Below are positions 7,444 to 15,998 of a DNA stretch of 64,000 nt, piece by piece. Below the pieces are notes generated by a model, which ran no database searches, was not told the DNA's origin, and saw only the letters and a list, made by a program, of their open reading frames with translations. Every line of letters starts with the position of its first letter. Positions within the stretch are counted from its first letter, which is position 1. The DNA comes from Uliginosibacterium paludis (GTDB lineage: Bacteria > Pseudomonadota > Gammaproteobacteria > Burkholderiales > Rhodocyclaceae), in assembly GCF_039631355.1 (NCBI RefSeq), contig NZ_JBDIVF010000005.1, forward strand, positions 124,001 to 188,000, given 5' to 3'. A program made the translations under genes and the position numbers.

Positions 7444-9348
7444 TTACTGCGCCAGGCTGAATGCAACGCCGTTTCCACCCGCCTTGCGGGCCTGTTGTGT
7501 GGCGCGCTGAGCCGCGTTGAACAGCGTTTCGGCGGTGCGAGCGTGCTGCGGGAAGAGCGAGACACCGTAACTGAGGCTGATGCCGATGTGACGGTTATGG
7601 ATGACGAAATCCGTGCTCAGTGCGCTGCGGATTTTTTCAAGCACGATGTGCACATCCTGCTCGTCGCTCAGATGGGGCAGCAGGATCATGAACTCGTCCC
7701 GACCCAGATGGGCGACCGTGTCCGAATCCCGGATGGATTCCGAAATGCGGTAAGCCACTTCCTGGATCAGCTTGTTGCTGACCGTCTGGCCGAAGTTGTC
7801 GATGAGGCCCTTGTAGTTATCGATGTTCGTGTGGATCAGGGCCAGGGTTTCGCGCTGGCGCTTGACCAGGCGCAGGCTCTGCTGCAAGCGGTCGAAGAAC
7901 AGCGTGCGGTTGGGCAGGCCGGTCAGCGCGTCGATCTGCGGCATGTCCTGCAGCTTGTCGTGCACCGTCTTGCGTTCGGTCACGTCGCTCATCGTGCCGA
8001 TCATGCGCGCCGCCGCACCCGCGATCGTGCGCTGCGTCACCATGCCGCGTGCCGCAATCCACCGCCACTGACCGTCTTCGCCCTGCATGCGGTGCTCGCT
8101 GGCGTATTGCGTGCTGCGGCCTTCGAGGCAGGCCTGCATCGCGCTGCGCTCGCCGGCTTCGTCTTCCGGATGGATGCGGGCTTCGGCCGCCTTGCCGTCC
8201 GACATGCCGAGAATCCCGTCGCAACGCGGCGAGAAGCTGACCTTGCCGGTGCGCACGTCCCAGTCCCACACCCCGTCGCCCGAGCCTTCGAGTGCGAAGC
8301 GCCAACGTTCTTCCGACTCGCTCAGCGCTTCGTTCAGGCGCTCCGTCTCGAGCTGGGCGCGGCGGCGGCTGGTGGTCAGCGTCATGGTGATGAAAAACAG
8401 CAGGGTGGCCAGCACCAGCCCCAGCAGCCCGAAATACTTGGCCGGGTTGCCGCCGTCACGGGCGAGGAAGCCGGGCAGGGCAGTAACGCGCGCCGTCCAG
8501 GTCTGAGTGCCGAAGCTCAGGGGCTGCTCGGATACCAGCAAGGATTGGCCTGCCGCAGGAGTGGATTCAGCGACCGGGTAGATCGCGTTCGTCTCCCCGT
8601 TGGCGCTGCTGCGGACGAGGCTCAGCGCGAGGTCGGGCGGCAGTCCCTTGAGTGCCTGTGCCACCCAGGTTTCCAGAGAAAAGCTGGCGACAACCCAGGC
8701 TTCGATGCTGGTGCGCCGCTCGTTTGCGTTCTCCGCGACCTGTCCGGAGGAAAAGACCGGCGCCACCATCACGAAGCCGGGAATCTCTCCGCCCGCGCTG
8801 GTGTGCAGGCGGACCTGGCCGGAAATCCGGGCCTCGGCGGTGTCGCGGGATTCGGTCAGCACTTCCTGATGACCGGGGTCTGCCAGCAGGTCGAGCCCGG
8901 CGGGAAGTCCGGGCTGGTTGCCAGGCCCTTGTGAAAGCGCAACCGGCGCATAGAGCGGGCGTTCGCCAGCGGGGCGGATGGCGAAATCGGCGAGCCCCCG
9001 CTGGACCTGACTGGCGACAAAGGTCTCCCGCTGCTCGGGCAGGATCAGCGGGGCCAGGCTGATGGCATGAAGACCGGCAGGGGCGTGCTGGCGCAGGCGC
9101 GCTTCGAGGAAGCCGGCGAGATTGCCTTGCGGGCTGCTCCGCCGATAGGCCGACACCGCATCCAGTACGCCATTGTCTTCATCGAGCTGACGCTTCAGGG
9201 CGCGCACGACCTCGCCGGCCGCAGCATTGAAACGCTCTATTTGATGTCGTTCATAGGCCGCGTTGAGCTGGAAGCAGCCCAGGGCGGTCAGCACAAGGGC
9301 CAGCACGCTGCACAGCGCGGGAATGAGAAAGGAGTTCAAGCGATTCAT
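7444..9348 (-). CDS. Membrane sensor with CHASE, PAS and GGDEF domains (GGDEF reads GRDEF)
   Basis: This 634-residue protein has an N-terminal membrane segment (FLIPALCSVLALVLTALG), a roughly 260-residue periplasmic CHASE-like region containing the YAPV motif, and a second membrane segment (FGLLGLVLATLLFFITMTL). A PAS domain (WRFALEGSGDGVWDWD) and a C-terminal GGDEF domain follow. The signature is GRDEF (about residues 549-553), with Arg at the second, normally Gly, position. An RxxD inhibitory site (RDSD) is intact five residues before it. The role is presumably sensing a small ligand and making, or merely binding, cyclic di-GMP. ATG 9348 is preferred over an upstream TTG because the membrane segment follows it directly. 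Confidence 0.85.
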   Translation of the reverse strand: MNRLNSFLIPALCSVLALVLTALGCFQLNAAYERHQIERFNAAAGEVVRALKRQLDEDNGVLDAVSAYRRSSPQGNLAGFLEARLRQHAPAGLHAISLAPLILPEQRETFVASQVQRGLADFAIRPAGERPLYAPVALSQGPGNQPGLPAGLDLLADPGHQEVLTESRDTAEARISGQVRLHTSAGGEIPGFVMVAPVFSSGQVAENANERRTSIEAWVVASFSLETWVAQALKGLPPDLALSLVRSSANGETNAIYPVAESTPAAGQSLLVSEQPLSFGTQTWTARVTALPGFLARDGGNPAKYFGLLGLVLATLLFFITMTLTTSRRRAQLETERLNEALSESEERWRFALEGSGDGVWDWDVRTGKVSFSPRCDGILGMSDGKAAEARIHPEDEAGERSAMQACLEGRSTQYASEHRMQGEDGQWRWIAARGMVTQRTIAGAAARMIGTMSDVTERKTVHDKLQDMPQIDALTGLPNRTLFFDRLQQSLRLVKRQRETLALIHTNIDNYKGLIDNFGQTVSNKLIQEVAYRISESIRDSDTVAHLGRDEFMILLPHLSDEQDVHIVLEKIRSALSTDFVIHNRHIGISLSYGVSLFPQHARTAETLFNAAQRATQQARKAGGNGVAFSLAQ

Positions 9349-9791
9349 GAGGTGAGGTGCCTGCGGGGATGCTTGCAAGTAAATATGACAAATCTATCAA
9401 AATCGCGAAGGGTTGAAGCGTTATTCCGTCACTCCCGGCGCTATTCCGATGCTGCGGAGATTGTCAGCGATCCGGTAGGGGCTGCGTAGGAATCAACCCC
9501 CTTGTCCGTCTGCGCGCAGACGTCGAAAGCCGCTTCCAAAGGGGCTTTACGCGCTTTTCGCTGTCTCTGCGTCCTGAGGATAAAGCTTGTTCGTAGGGGT
9601 TTCTACCAGTGTAATTTTTGCGTCACAAATTTGTGCTTTTTGATTGTGCTGGCGTTTTTTCTTCATTGTTTTGATGTTTTGGTATCGGTAACAATGCTTG
9701 TTATCGGTCACAAAGACGGCTGATATCCGGTCGGATCCGATCCGTCTGGCTGTAGCGCACCAATACAAGAAGCAGTGAAGGAGACTCAAAC
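9349..9791. other. 443-bp intergenic region, AT-rich in its right half
   Basis: This gap separates the divergent sensor and pectinesterase genes. Short open frames in it lack ribosome sites and recognisable composition, so I see no gene. The part from about 9580 to 9720 is clearly richer in A and T than the surroundings and holds two operator-like repeats, listed separately. A loose promoter (TTGTTT at 9666, TAACAA at 9689, spacing 17) overlaps them. Confidence 0.6.
9680..9712 (+). promoter_or_regulatory. Two LacI/GntR-type operator-like sites before the pectinesterase gene
   Basis: Two near-identical 14-base elements lie 19 bases apart: TGGTATCGGTAACA (9680-9693) and TGTTATCGGTCACA (9699-9712). 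Both fit an imperfect palindrome with a central CG. Each differs at one position from TGTTATCGGTAACA, the reverse complement of the gluconate-repressor operator form TGTTACCGATAACA. They lie 80-112 bases before the start codon and overlap the best promoter candidate. A LacI-family repressor responding to a sugar or sugar acid is the likely user; none is encoded in this window. Confidence 0.6.
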
Positions 9792-11702
9792 ATGGCATCA
9801 CCCGTCAAGGCTGGCCTCGTGCCGGCAGTCCTGTTCGCATCCATCCTGGCCGCATGTGGCGGTGGAGGGGGCGGTTCTGACGGAACTTCGTCGTCGAGCG
9901 CGGCGTCGAGTTCGTCTTCGAGCAAGGCGTCGTCCTCCGCGGCCTCGAGCGTGACATCTTCTGCAGCATCGAGCGCGGCTTCGTCCTCGACGGCTTCGAG
10001 CACTGCCTCGTCTTCCAGCGCGGCTTCATCATCCAGTTCGAGCACGGCTTCAGGGGCACTGGTCCCCGCGAATGGTGCCACCGCGGCCTATACCGATACC
10101 CGTCTCCAGATTACCTTCGACTCCGTGCCCACGCTCGGTTCGAGCGGCACGATCAAGGTCTACAAGGCCAGCGATGATTCTCTGGTCGATACGATCAGCC
10201 TGAACGTGTTCAGCACGGGCAGCACGATCGCATCGCAATACACGGCAGCGGTGCTGGCGCAATACAACACGCAGACAGCGGTGTCGACGGCCAATACCGA
10301 GATCGACAAGCTCGGCAATGGTGCGGGCTCGGCCTTGACTCAGTGGCGCTGGATCTTCTACAAGCCGGTGAGCATTTCCGGCAACACGGCCACCATCCGT
10401 TTGCATGACGGCGTGCTGAGCCCCAACACGGCGTACTACGTCCAGATCGACAACGGCACACTGTCTGGCACCTATAAGGGCTCTGCCTTTGGCGGAATCA
10501 CTGACAAGACAAGCTGGGCGTTCACGACGCGTTCCTTGCCGACGGTGTCGGCCAGCGTGACGGTGGATGATGACGGTGACACGGCGGACTTCCGCACCGT
10601 GCAGGGCGCCATCAACTGGGTGACGAGCAAATGCGGGACGGCCGGGTCCGACTCCAGCTGTACCGATATCAGCGTCCCGAAGACCATCACGCTGAAAAAC
10701 GGAACGTATGACGGTGAGATGTTTGTCCGCAACATCAACAACCTCATCATCCAGGGCGAAAGCCGCGCCGGGGTGCTGGTGCGCTCCGAGAACTTCGACC
10801 AGTACAACCCCGGAACAGGAGGCAGCACCACCGCGGCGGTCTACTCCACCCTGGCTGGAAGCGTAACGGGTGCGACGGGCGCCACGACGAGAACGCGCCT
10901 CAATGGTGGTCGCGCCGTGCTGCTGGTCGAGAATGCCGACTTGCTCAAGCTGACGAATTTCACGCTGCAGAATACTCACGTGAAGAACGTTTGGGAGGGT
11001 ACGACGGCCAGCATGAGCAACCAGGCCGAGACGATCTATTTCAACAGCGGCTCCTTGTCCGGCGGTCGTCTGATCGCTACCTACATGAACTTCTACAGCA
11101 CCCAGGACACGATTCAGACCAAGGGCTGGGCGTGGATCTACCAGTCGCTGGTCAAGGGAGATGTGGACTTCATCTGGGGCGCTGCCTACGCGATCCTGCT
11201 TGAGGAAAGCGAGCTGCGGACCATCGTCGATACCACCGCTCCGACTTCTGGCGGCTATGTCACGGAATCCCGGATGGCCTATGGCTTCCCCGGCATCGTG
11301 GTGCTCAACAGCTCTTTGACACGGGATTCGGGCGTGCCGGATGGCGCGACCTACCTCTCGCGTCAGGCCAGCAACTTCACCGGCTATTGCACGACAGCCA
11401 CCACGACCGGATCTCTTGCGAACGCCAACTACGGCTGCAACAACGTGGCTTACATCAATACAAAGATGGATGGTCACATCGCTGCGGCGGGCTGGTACTC
11501 GCAGAGCACCCTGCCGATGCTGCCGACCGCCACCACTGGCTATCGCGAGAGCGGTACGACGACGCTGACCGGGGGCGCGGTGGACCTGAGCAGCCGTCTG
11601 GCGACCTACTCCAGCAGCTCCGTTGATCTCACCGGGCTGGACACTCGCAAGGAAGTGTTTGCCCAGTGGAACAGCAGTACGGGCTGGACGCCGACGCCGT
11701 AA
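9792..11702 (+). CDS. Lipoprotein pectin methylesterase (CE8)
   Basis: This 636-residue surface or periplasmic enzyme should remove methyl esters from pectin. A lipoprotein signal ends in the lipobox LAAC (Cys22), followed by a Gly run and a Ser/Ala-rich linker (about 33-85). An Ig-like beta domain comes next (about 87-250), then the right-handed beta-helix pectinesterase from about residue 256. The catalytic set is complete: Gln411 (NQAE), Gln438-Asp439 (TQDT), Asp459 (GDVDFIWG) and an Arg near 524 where plant enzymes have LGRPW. A good ribosome site (GAAGGAGAC) precedes the ATG. It probably works with the oligogalacturonate lyase at 49-50 kb. Confidence 0.92.
   Translation: MASPVKAGLVPAVLFASILAACGGGGGGSDGTSSSSAASSSSSSKASSSAASSVTSSAASSAASSSTASSTASSSSAASSSSSSTASGALVPANGATAAYTDTRLQITFDSVPTLGSSGTIKVYKASDDSLVDTISLNVFSTGSTIASQYTAAVLAQYNTQTAVSTANTEIDKLGNGAGSALTQWRWIFYKPVSISGNTATIRLHDGVLSPNTAYYVQIDNGTLSGTYKGSAFGGITDKTSWAFTTRSLPTVSASVTVDDDGDTADFRTVQGAINWVTSKCGTAGSDSSCTDISVPKTITLKNGTYDGEMFVRNINNLIIQGESRAGVLVRSENFDQYNPGTGGSTTAAVYSTLAGSVTGATGATTRTRLNGGRAVLLVENADLLKLTNFTLQNTHVKNVWEGTTASMSNQAETIYFNSGSLSGGRLIATYMNFYSTQDTIQTKGWAWIYQSLVKGDVDFIWGAAYAILLEESELRTIVDTTAPTSGGYVTESRMAYGFPGIVVLNSSLTRDSGVPDGATYLSRQASNFTGYCTTATTTGSLANANYGCNNVAYINTKMDGHIAAAGWYSQSTLPMLPTATTGYRESGTTTLTGGAVDLSSRLATYSSSSVDLTGLDTRKEVFAQWNSSTGWTPTP
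9886..10053 (+). repeat. Serine/alanine-rich low-complexity linker in the pectinesterase gene
   Basis: Degenerate TCG, AGC, GCG and TCC codons encode a run of Ser and Ala residues between the lipid anchor and the folded domains. Such linkers are common in secreted polysaccharide-degrading lipoproteins of plant-polymer users. The codons vary, so this is a composition-level repeat, not an exact tandem array. Confidence 0.8.
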
Positions 11703-11729
11703 GCTGGCGGGTTTCATCCTGACAGTCGC

Positions 11730-11754
11730 GGCCGGGGCAACCCGGCCGTTTTTC
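11730..11754 (+). terminator. Rho-independent terminator after the pectinesterase gene
   Basis: An 8-bp perfect stem (CGGCCGGG, 11730-11737, with 11742-11749) closes a GCAA tetraloop and is followed by TTTTT. It isolates the pectinesterase gene from pyrC. Confidence 0.9.
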
Positions 11755-11817
11755 TTTGGGGCTTGGCGGCACGCAGCTAGAATGCGGGCGGACGATTTTC
11801 CCGCCTGAAAGACACCC

Positions 11818-12852
11818 ATGCAGACCCTGACGATCACCCGCCCCGATGACTGGCACCTTCACCTGCGCGATGGCGCAGCCCTGCCGATGACTGTGGCCGA
11901 TGCCGCGCGCCGCTTCGGGCGCGCGATCATCATGCCGAACCTGCGCCCGCCGGTGACTACCGTGCAGCAGGCGGCGGCCTACCGCGAGCGCATCCTGGCG
12001 GCGGTGCCGGGGGGGCTCAAGTTCGACCCGCTGATGACGTTGTACCTGACAGACAACACCTCGCCGGACGAGATCACACGGGCGAAGGATTCGGGCTTCA
12101 TTCATGCGGTGAAGCTCTATCCCGCCGGCGCGACCACCAATTCGGATGCCGGGGTGACGTCGATCGAGAAGGTTCATGCCGTGCTGGCACGCATGGAAGA
12201 GCTCGGTCTGGCCCTGTGCGTGCATGGCGAGGTGACCCATGGTGACGTTGATATTTTTGATCGCGAGTCTGTCTTTATCGATCGCGTACTGGCGCCGCTT
12301 GCGCGACGCTTCCCGCGTCTGCGTACGGTCTTCGAGCACATCACGACCCGCGAGGCGGCGCAGTATGTGAGTGGTGCCGGTGAGCATGTGGCGGCCACGA
12401 TCACGGCCCATCACCTGCTGATGAACCGCAACGCGATTTTTGCGGGTGGCATCCGTCCGCACCATTATTGCTTGCCCGTGCTCAAGCGTGAGGTGCACCG
12501 TCAGGCGCTGGTCGAGGCTGCAATTTCCGGCAACCCGCGCTTCTTCCTGGGCACCGATTCGGCGCCGCACGCCAAGAGCACCAAGGAGGCCGCCTGTGGC
12601 TGCGCCGGCTGTTATACGGAGCACGCCGGTATCGAGTTGTACGCCGAGGCTTTCGAGCAGGCCGGTGCGCTGGATAGGCTGGAAGCCTTTGCCAGCTTCA
12701 ACGGGCCTGACTGGTATGGCCTGCCGCGAAATGCGGACACGATCACGCTGGCAAAGGAGGCGTGGACGGTGCCCGCTACGATTGATTATCTGCCGGGCGA
12801 CCCGGTCGTGCCGCTGCGTGCGGGCGAGACGGTGGCCTGGAAACTGGTTTGA
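11818..12852 (+). CDS. pyrC: Dihydroorotase (class II)
   Basis: PyrC cyclises carbamoyl-aspartate to dihydroorotate in pyrimidine synthesis. The 344-residue length matches the E. coli-type class II enzyme. Zinc ligands show as DWHLHLRDG (HxH, near residue 17), the carboxylated lysine in FIHAVKLYPAG, LCVHGEV and VFEHITT, and the catalytic Asp in LGTDSAPH. It starts at the ATG just after GAAAGACACCC and ends 12 bases before a small lipoprotein gene, with which it may be co-transcribed. Confidence 0.97.
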   Translation: MQTLTITRPDDWHLHLRDGAALPMTVADAARRFGRAIIMPNLRPPVTTVQQAAAYRERILAAVPGGLKFDPLMTLYLTDNTSPDEITRAKDSGFIHAVKLYPAGATTNSDAGVTSIEKVHAVLARMEELGLALCVHGEVTHGDVDIFDRESVFIDRVLAPLARRFPRLRTVFEHITTREAAQYVSGAGEHVAATITAHHLLMNRNAIFAGGIRPHHYCLPVLKREVHRQALVEAAISGNPRFFLGTDSAPHAKSTKEAACGCAGCYTEHAGIELYAEAFEQAGALDRLEAFASFNGPDWYGLPRNADTITLAKEAWTVPATIDYLPGDPVVPLRAGETVAWKLV

Positions 12853-12864
12853 GGATTGCCTCAT

Positions 12865-13281
12865 ATGAAGAAGCTGCCTGTTCCCGCGATGCTCGTGCTG
12901 ACTCTGCTCCTGGCGGGCTGCGAGAACAACGCGGCTTCCTATCAGATCGATGGCAACAAGGATCATTCGATCAGCTTCGTGCGCGAGCAGAGTCTGGTGT
13001 TCGGCCCGGTATCGCAGCGTTTTGTCGTGTCCCGCGCGCCGGTCTGCCAGCGGCGATTCACGGTGGAAGACAGTCCGGTCGAGATGGCGAAAGTCTCGCT
13101 CTATGAGGTGGCGCCCATGCTGTATGCCGCGCAGCAGGGCAAAAACTGGTATGCGCTGGGAACCGAAGCCTGCCAGGTACAGACCTTCAAGGCGGAGGAT
13201 CGTCCCGAAGCACCGCCGGGGCGTCTGGTAGGGAGCTTCGAGAAGCAGGGCTCCGAATTGCATTTTGTTCCGGCCCCGTAA
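12865..13281 (+). CDS. Small predicted lipoprotein of unknown function
   Basis: This 138-residue protein starts MKKLPVPAMLVLTLLLAGC, a clear lipoprotein signal with the lipobox LAGC. Cysteines in the mature part (APVCQRRF, TEACQVQTF) could form a disulfide. I recognise no family. ATG 12865 is chosen over an in-frame TTG at 12856 because the signal peptide begins there. It follows pyrC closely but need not share its function. Confidence 0.75.
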   Translation: MKKLPVPAMLVLTLLLAGCENNAASYQIDGNKDHSISFVREQSLVFGPVSQRFVVSRAPVCQRRFTVEDSPVEMAKVSLYEVAPMLYAAQQGKNWYALGTEACQVQTFKAEDRPEAPPGRLVGSFEKQGSELHFVPAP

Positions 13282-13397
13282 TTCCACGCATTGCTGCCTG
13301 ACAACTTTCGGCTCACACTGAATTCCGTCGTCAGCGTCCCGATGCGCACCGTGCTCCGGTGTGATGCACCGAGTCGCCCGGTTTCCGGGAATTCCTC

Positions 13398-13928
13398 ATG
13401 AGTCCAGATTTCTTTTCCGTGGCCCAGATGTTCGGCCACGCGACCTTCCTGCTCGGAATGGTGAGCTTTTCGCGCAAGAGTGATGCGCACTTCAAGCAGT
13501 GGCTGACTGCGCAGAACCTGCTCTACGCGACCCACTTCTATCTGATGGGCAATCCGGCAGCCATGGCGGGCGCGCTGCTTTCAGCCACCCGCAACGTGCT
13601 GTCGATGAAAACCCGCGCGCTCTGGGTCGCTATTCTGCTGCTGAGCCTGAACGTGGCGCTGGGCTTCGTATTCGTGCACTCGCTGTGGAATGTGCTGCCC
13701 TTGCTGGCGACCGCAGTCGCCACGCTTTCGATGTTCCGCCTGAACGGCTTGCGGCTGCGCTGCGGCATGCTGGTGGCGACGCTGCTCTGGTTGCTCAACA
13801 ACATCCATACCGGATCGATTGGCGGGACGATCATGGAATCGATGATCACGGTGGTGTCGGTCGTCACGATCTTCCGCTTGTGGCGCGACGCGCGGCTACA
13901 GCCTGCGGCAGATGCGCTCAGACCGTAA
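13398..13928 (+). CDS. YgjV-family inner-membrane protein
   Basis: This 176-residue protein is mostly hydrophobic with about five membrane segments. It shows the family layout: an N-terminal FGHATFLLGMVSFSRKSD, a central RNVLSMKTRALWVAILLL, and a late NNIHTGSIGGTIMESMITVVSVVTI region (shown in parts). YgjV relatives are inner-membrane proteins of unknown function. The C-terminus overlaps the converging HD-GYP gene by 11 bases. The family call is good; the role is unknown. Confidence 0.75.
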   Translation: MSPDFFSVAQMFGHATFLLGMVSFSRKSDAHFKQWLTAQNLLYATHFYLMGNPAAMAGALLSATRNVLSMKTRALWVAILLLSLNVALGFVFVHSLWNVLPLLATAVATLSMFRLNGLRLRCGMLVATLLWLLNNIHTGSIGGTIMESMITVVSVVTIFRLWRDARLQPAADALRP

Positions 13929-15138
13929 TGAACTGGGTGGTGTCGATCTGCCACTGCGCCGGATCTTCATGACCCACGATGCGATCCGCACCGCCCGAGC
14001 CCATCGGGCGTGAGAGGTCGAGGTCGTAAGGCTCGACACGCGAGTTCGAGCGGGTGCTGAAGATCACCTTCAGCCGTGGCTGCAGCAGGTTGCTGTCGTT
14101 CTGTTCCAGCACGACGCCCAGCCGGCCCGACTCCAGCTTGACCAGCGCGCCGACCGGGTAGATGCCGACGCAACGAATGAAGGCCTGCACGAGCTTGGGG
14201 TCGAAATGGAAGCTGCTCCATTCATGCAGCTTGCGCAGCGCGTCGGTGGCCGGTATGCCGCGGTGGTAGCAGCGATCAGCCGTGATCGCGTCATACACGT
14301 CGACAATCGAGGACATCCGGACGAGCTGGGTGATCTGCTCGGGGCGATAGCGGTCCGGGTAGCCGCTGCCATCCATGCGCTCATGGTGGTGGAGCGTGAT
14401 GTCGAGCGGGATCGGTCCGATTTCAGGCGTCTTGAGCAGCACTTCGTAGCCATCGCGCGGGTGGCGCTTGATGAGTTCGAACTCCTCGTCGGTCAGCTTG
14501 CCCGGCTTGTTGAGCACCGCGTCCGGCACGAAGGCCTTGCCGGTGTCGTGCAGCAGGCCGCCGAGTCCGGCCTGGCGGGTGGTTTCGGCGTCCAGCCCGA
14601 CGGTGCGGCAAAAGGCGACGAGCAGGGCGCACACGCTCACGCTGTGGAGAAAGGTGTAGTCATCCTTGCTCTTGATGGTCATCAGTCCGATGAGGGCGCC
14701 GCTGTTGCGCAGAATGGACTCGGTGATGTTCTCGACCACATGGTCGACCTTCTCCATCTCCACTGCGCGACCGAGGCGGGCGTCGGCCATCACATTGCGC
14801 ACCAGCGCCTGGGCGCGTCCCTTGATCGCATAGGCGCGGCGGACTTCCTCTTCGCGGGTGGCATGAATGATCGCGGGCTGCTCGGCGGTGACCAGTTCGA
14901 TCATTTCCTGTTGCAGCGTTTCCCGCACCTCTTCCTCGGTGGGCGCATCCGGCAGGTCGACGCCCTTGTCGGTGTCGATGTAGACGTAGTGGATGCCGGA
15001 CTCGACGATCTTCTCGATCTGGGCTTCCGTGCCGATCTTGAACTGGTTCTTCAGGAACGGGTGGCTGAGCCAGTCGCAATCGAGCTCATGGATGTACATG
15101 CCGACGCGCAATTCGGAGGAGTCGATTTTCTTGATCAT
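13918..15138 (-). CDS. HD-GYP domain cyclic di-GMP phosphodiesterase (DUF3391 N-terminus)
   Basis: This 406-residue cytoplasmic protein begins MIKKIDSSELRVGMYIHELD, characteristic of the DUF3391 domain that precedes many HD-GYP enzymes. The HD-GYP domain has LLHDTGK (His197-Asp198), the following HPRDGYEVL and HHHERMDGSGYPD carrying the GYP motif. Such enzymes hydrolyse cyclic di-GMP with a bound metal pair, opposing diguanylate cyclases. ATG 15138 is chosen because the domain starts there; sequence upstream belongs to the divergent rnpB promoter. A substrate such as a cGAMP-type dinucleotide cannot be excluded. Confidence 0.92.
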   Translation of the reverse strand: MIKKIDSSELRVGMYIHELDCDWLSHPFLKNQFKIGTEAQIEKIVESGIHYVYIDTDKGVDLPDAPTEEEVRETLQQEMIELVTAEQPAIIHATREEEVRRAYAIKGRAQALVRNVMADARLGRAVEMEKVDHVVENITESILRNSGALIGLMTIKSKDDYTFLHSVSVCALLVAFCRTVGLDAETTRQAGLGGLLHDTGKAFVPDAVLNKPGKLTDEEFELIKRHPRDGYEVLLKTPEIGPIPLDITLHHHERMDGSGYPDRYRPEQITQLVRMSSIVDVYDAITADRCYHRGIPATDALRKLHEWSSFHFDPKLVQAFIRCVGIYPVGALVKLESGRLGVVLEQNDSNLLQPRLKVIFSTRSNSRVEPYDLDLSRPMGSGGADRIVGHEDPAQWQIDTTQFITV

Positions 15139-15233
15139 GTTTTCCGGTGCTGTTTCTTGCCCACTTCCGCGTCTACGGCAGCAACGAGGAAAAAATGAAC
15201 CCCGTTTGCGGAGTTTGTGAAGACGGCGGGCCG

Positions 15234-15239
15234 TATAAT
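15234..15239 (+). promoter_or_regulatory. rnpB promoter, -10 element
   Basis: A perfect TATAAT ends 6 bases before the first paired base of the RNase P RNA at 15246, the expected distance for a start at or next to the mature 5' end. T-rich matches upstream (TTTGCG near 15205, TTTGTG near 15214) have non-ideal spacing, so no -35 is assigned. Confidence 0.75.
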
Positions 15240-15245
15240 CGCGCC

Positions 15246-15742
15246 GGGAAGTTCGCCAGGCAGTCGCTGTGTGCGCTTGCGCACATGGAGGAAAGTCCGG
15301 GCCCCGCAGGGCAGGATGCCGGCTAACGGCCGGGCGCCGTGAGGCGACGGAAAGTGCAACAGAAAACATACCGCCGATGGCGGGACTTCGCGGCCGCAAG
15401 GCCGCAAAGTCTTTATCTGATCAGGTCTCCTGATGAGATATCTATCTGGTCAGGTTTCCTGATCAGACCGATCAGGCAAGGTTGAAATGGTGTCGGGCCG
15501 AGCGCGAGCGAAGCTTGGCGCATTGCGCAAGCGATGCGGGGTAAGAGCCCACCGCAGTCCCTGGTAACAGGGCTGGCTTGGTAAACCCCATCCGGGGCAA
15601 GGCCAAATAGGGGGGCGTTGATGTGGCCCGCAGAGCCCCCGGGTAGGCTGCTAGAGCCTTGTGGCAACACAAGGCCCAGAGGAATGACTGCCCCGCCGGC
15701 GAAAGCCGGCGCGACAGAACCCGGCTTATCGGCGGACTTCCC
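15246..15742 (+). ncRNA. rnpB: RNase P RNA (class A) with an enlarged P9/P12 region
   Basis: The ribozyme subunit of RNase P, which trims the 5' leader of tRNAs, is recognised by its conserved core: CCAGGCAGTCGC, GAGGAAAGTCCGGGC, GTGCAACAGAAA, CCGCCGATGG, GGTAAACCCCA, CAAGGCCAAATAG and the 3' ACAGAACCCGGCTTATCGG. Helix P1 is complete: GGGAAGT and CGCC at the 5' end pair with GGCG and ACTTCCC at the 3' end. At about 497 bases it is well over the 377 of E. coli. The extra length lies after P9, in a two-unit repeat (15414-15467), and in an extended P12 region (about 15490-15550). Confidence 0.97.
15414..15467 (+). repeat. Tandem 25-base hairpin units inserted in rnpB
   Basis: Two 25-base units (15414-15438 and 15443-15467; period 29) match at 22 of 25 positions. 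Each is an inverted repeat: TCTGATCAGG with CCTGATGAGA in the first, TCTGGTCAGG with CCTGATCAGA in the second. They sit between the P9 hairpin and the conserved ATCAGGCAAGG, whose first six bases resemble the core of the unit. E. coli rnpB has nothing at this place. Confidence 0.85.
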
Positions 15743-15969
15743 ACTTCCCGATCCAGCGAATCCTCCGCGGCGCCTTGTCGCCTGAGGCCGGTGCGATGCC
15801 GTGTCGCGCTTTCCTGCAGGTCCTGACGCCCGCAGAACGTTAAAAAACGTTTCTTCGCCTGGCTGCGTGAGTTCCCCTTTTGTTTCAACGCCTTCTATCC
15901 CCCTGTTGCGACGCGTTGCATCGCAGGCCGCCGTCCGTGCGTTCCCGCCTGTCTATCCGTCCTGTGCGC

Positions 15970-15998
15970 TTGACCACCCTTTTTTTTCCAACTAAAGT
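15970..15998 (+). promoter_or_regulatory. Promoter of the division and cell-wall cluster (Pmra)
   Basis: TTGACC (15970-15975) and TAAAGT (15993-15998) are separated by 17 bases. The -10 overlaps the first MraZ repeat, so MraZ bound there should block RNA polymerase. The leader to the mraZ start is about 90 bases. Confidence 0.65.

Noticed and set aside
9502..9723. 73-codon hydrophobic open frame before the pectinesterase
   Set aside because: It has no ribosome site and overlaps the operator repeats; the hydrophobic look comes from local AT-rich sequence.
10050..13287. Two long minus-strand open frames opposite the pectinesterase, pyrC and lipoprotein genes
   Set aside because: They have low-complexity Arg/His-rich products without motifs; the plus-strand genes have complete catalytic residues and signals.
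15413..15888. Open frames on the minus strand across rnpB
   Set aside because: They overlap the conserved RNase P RNA core and have no ribosome site.
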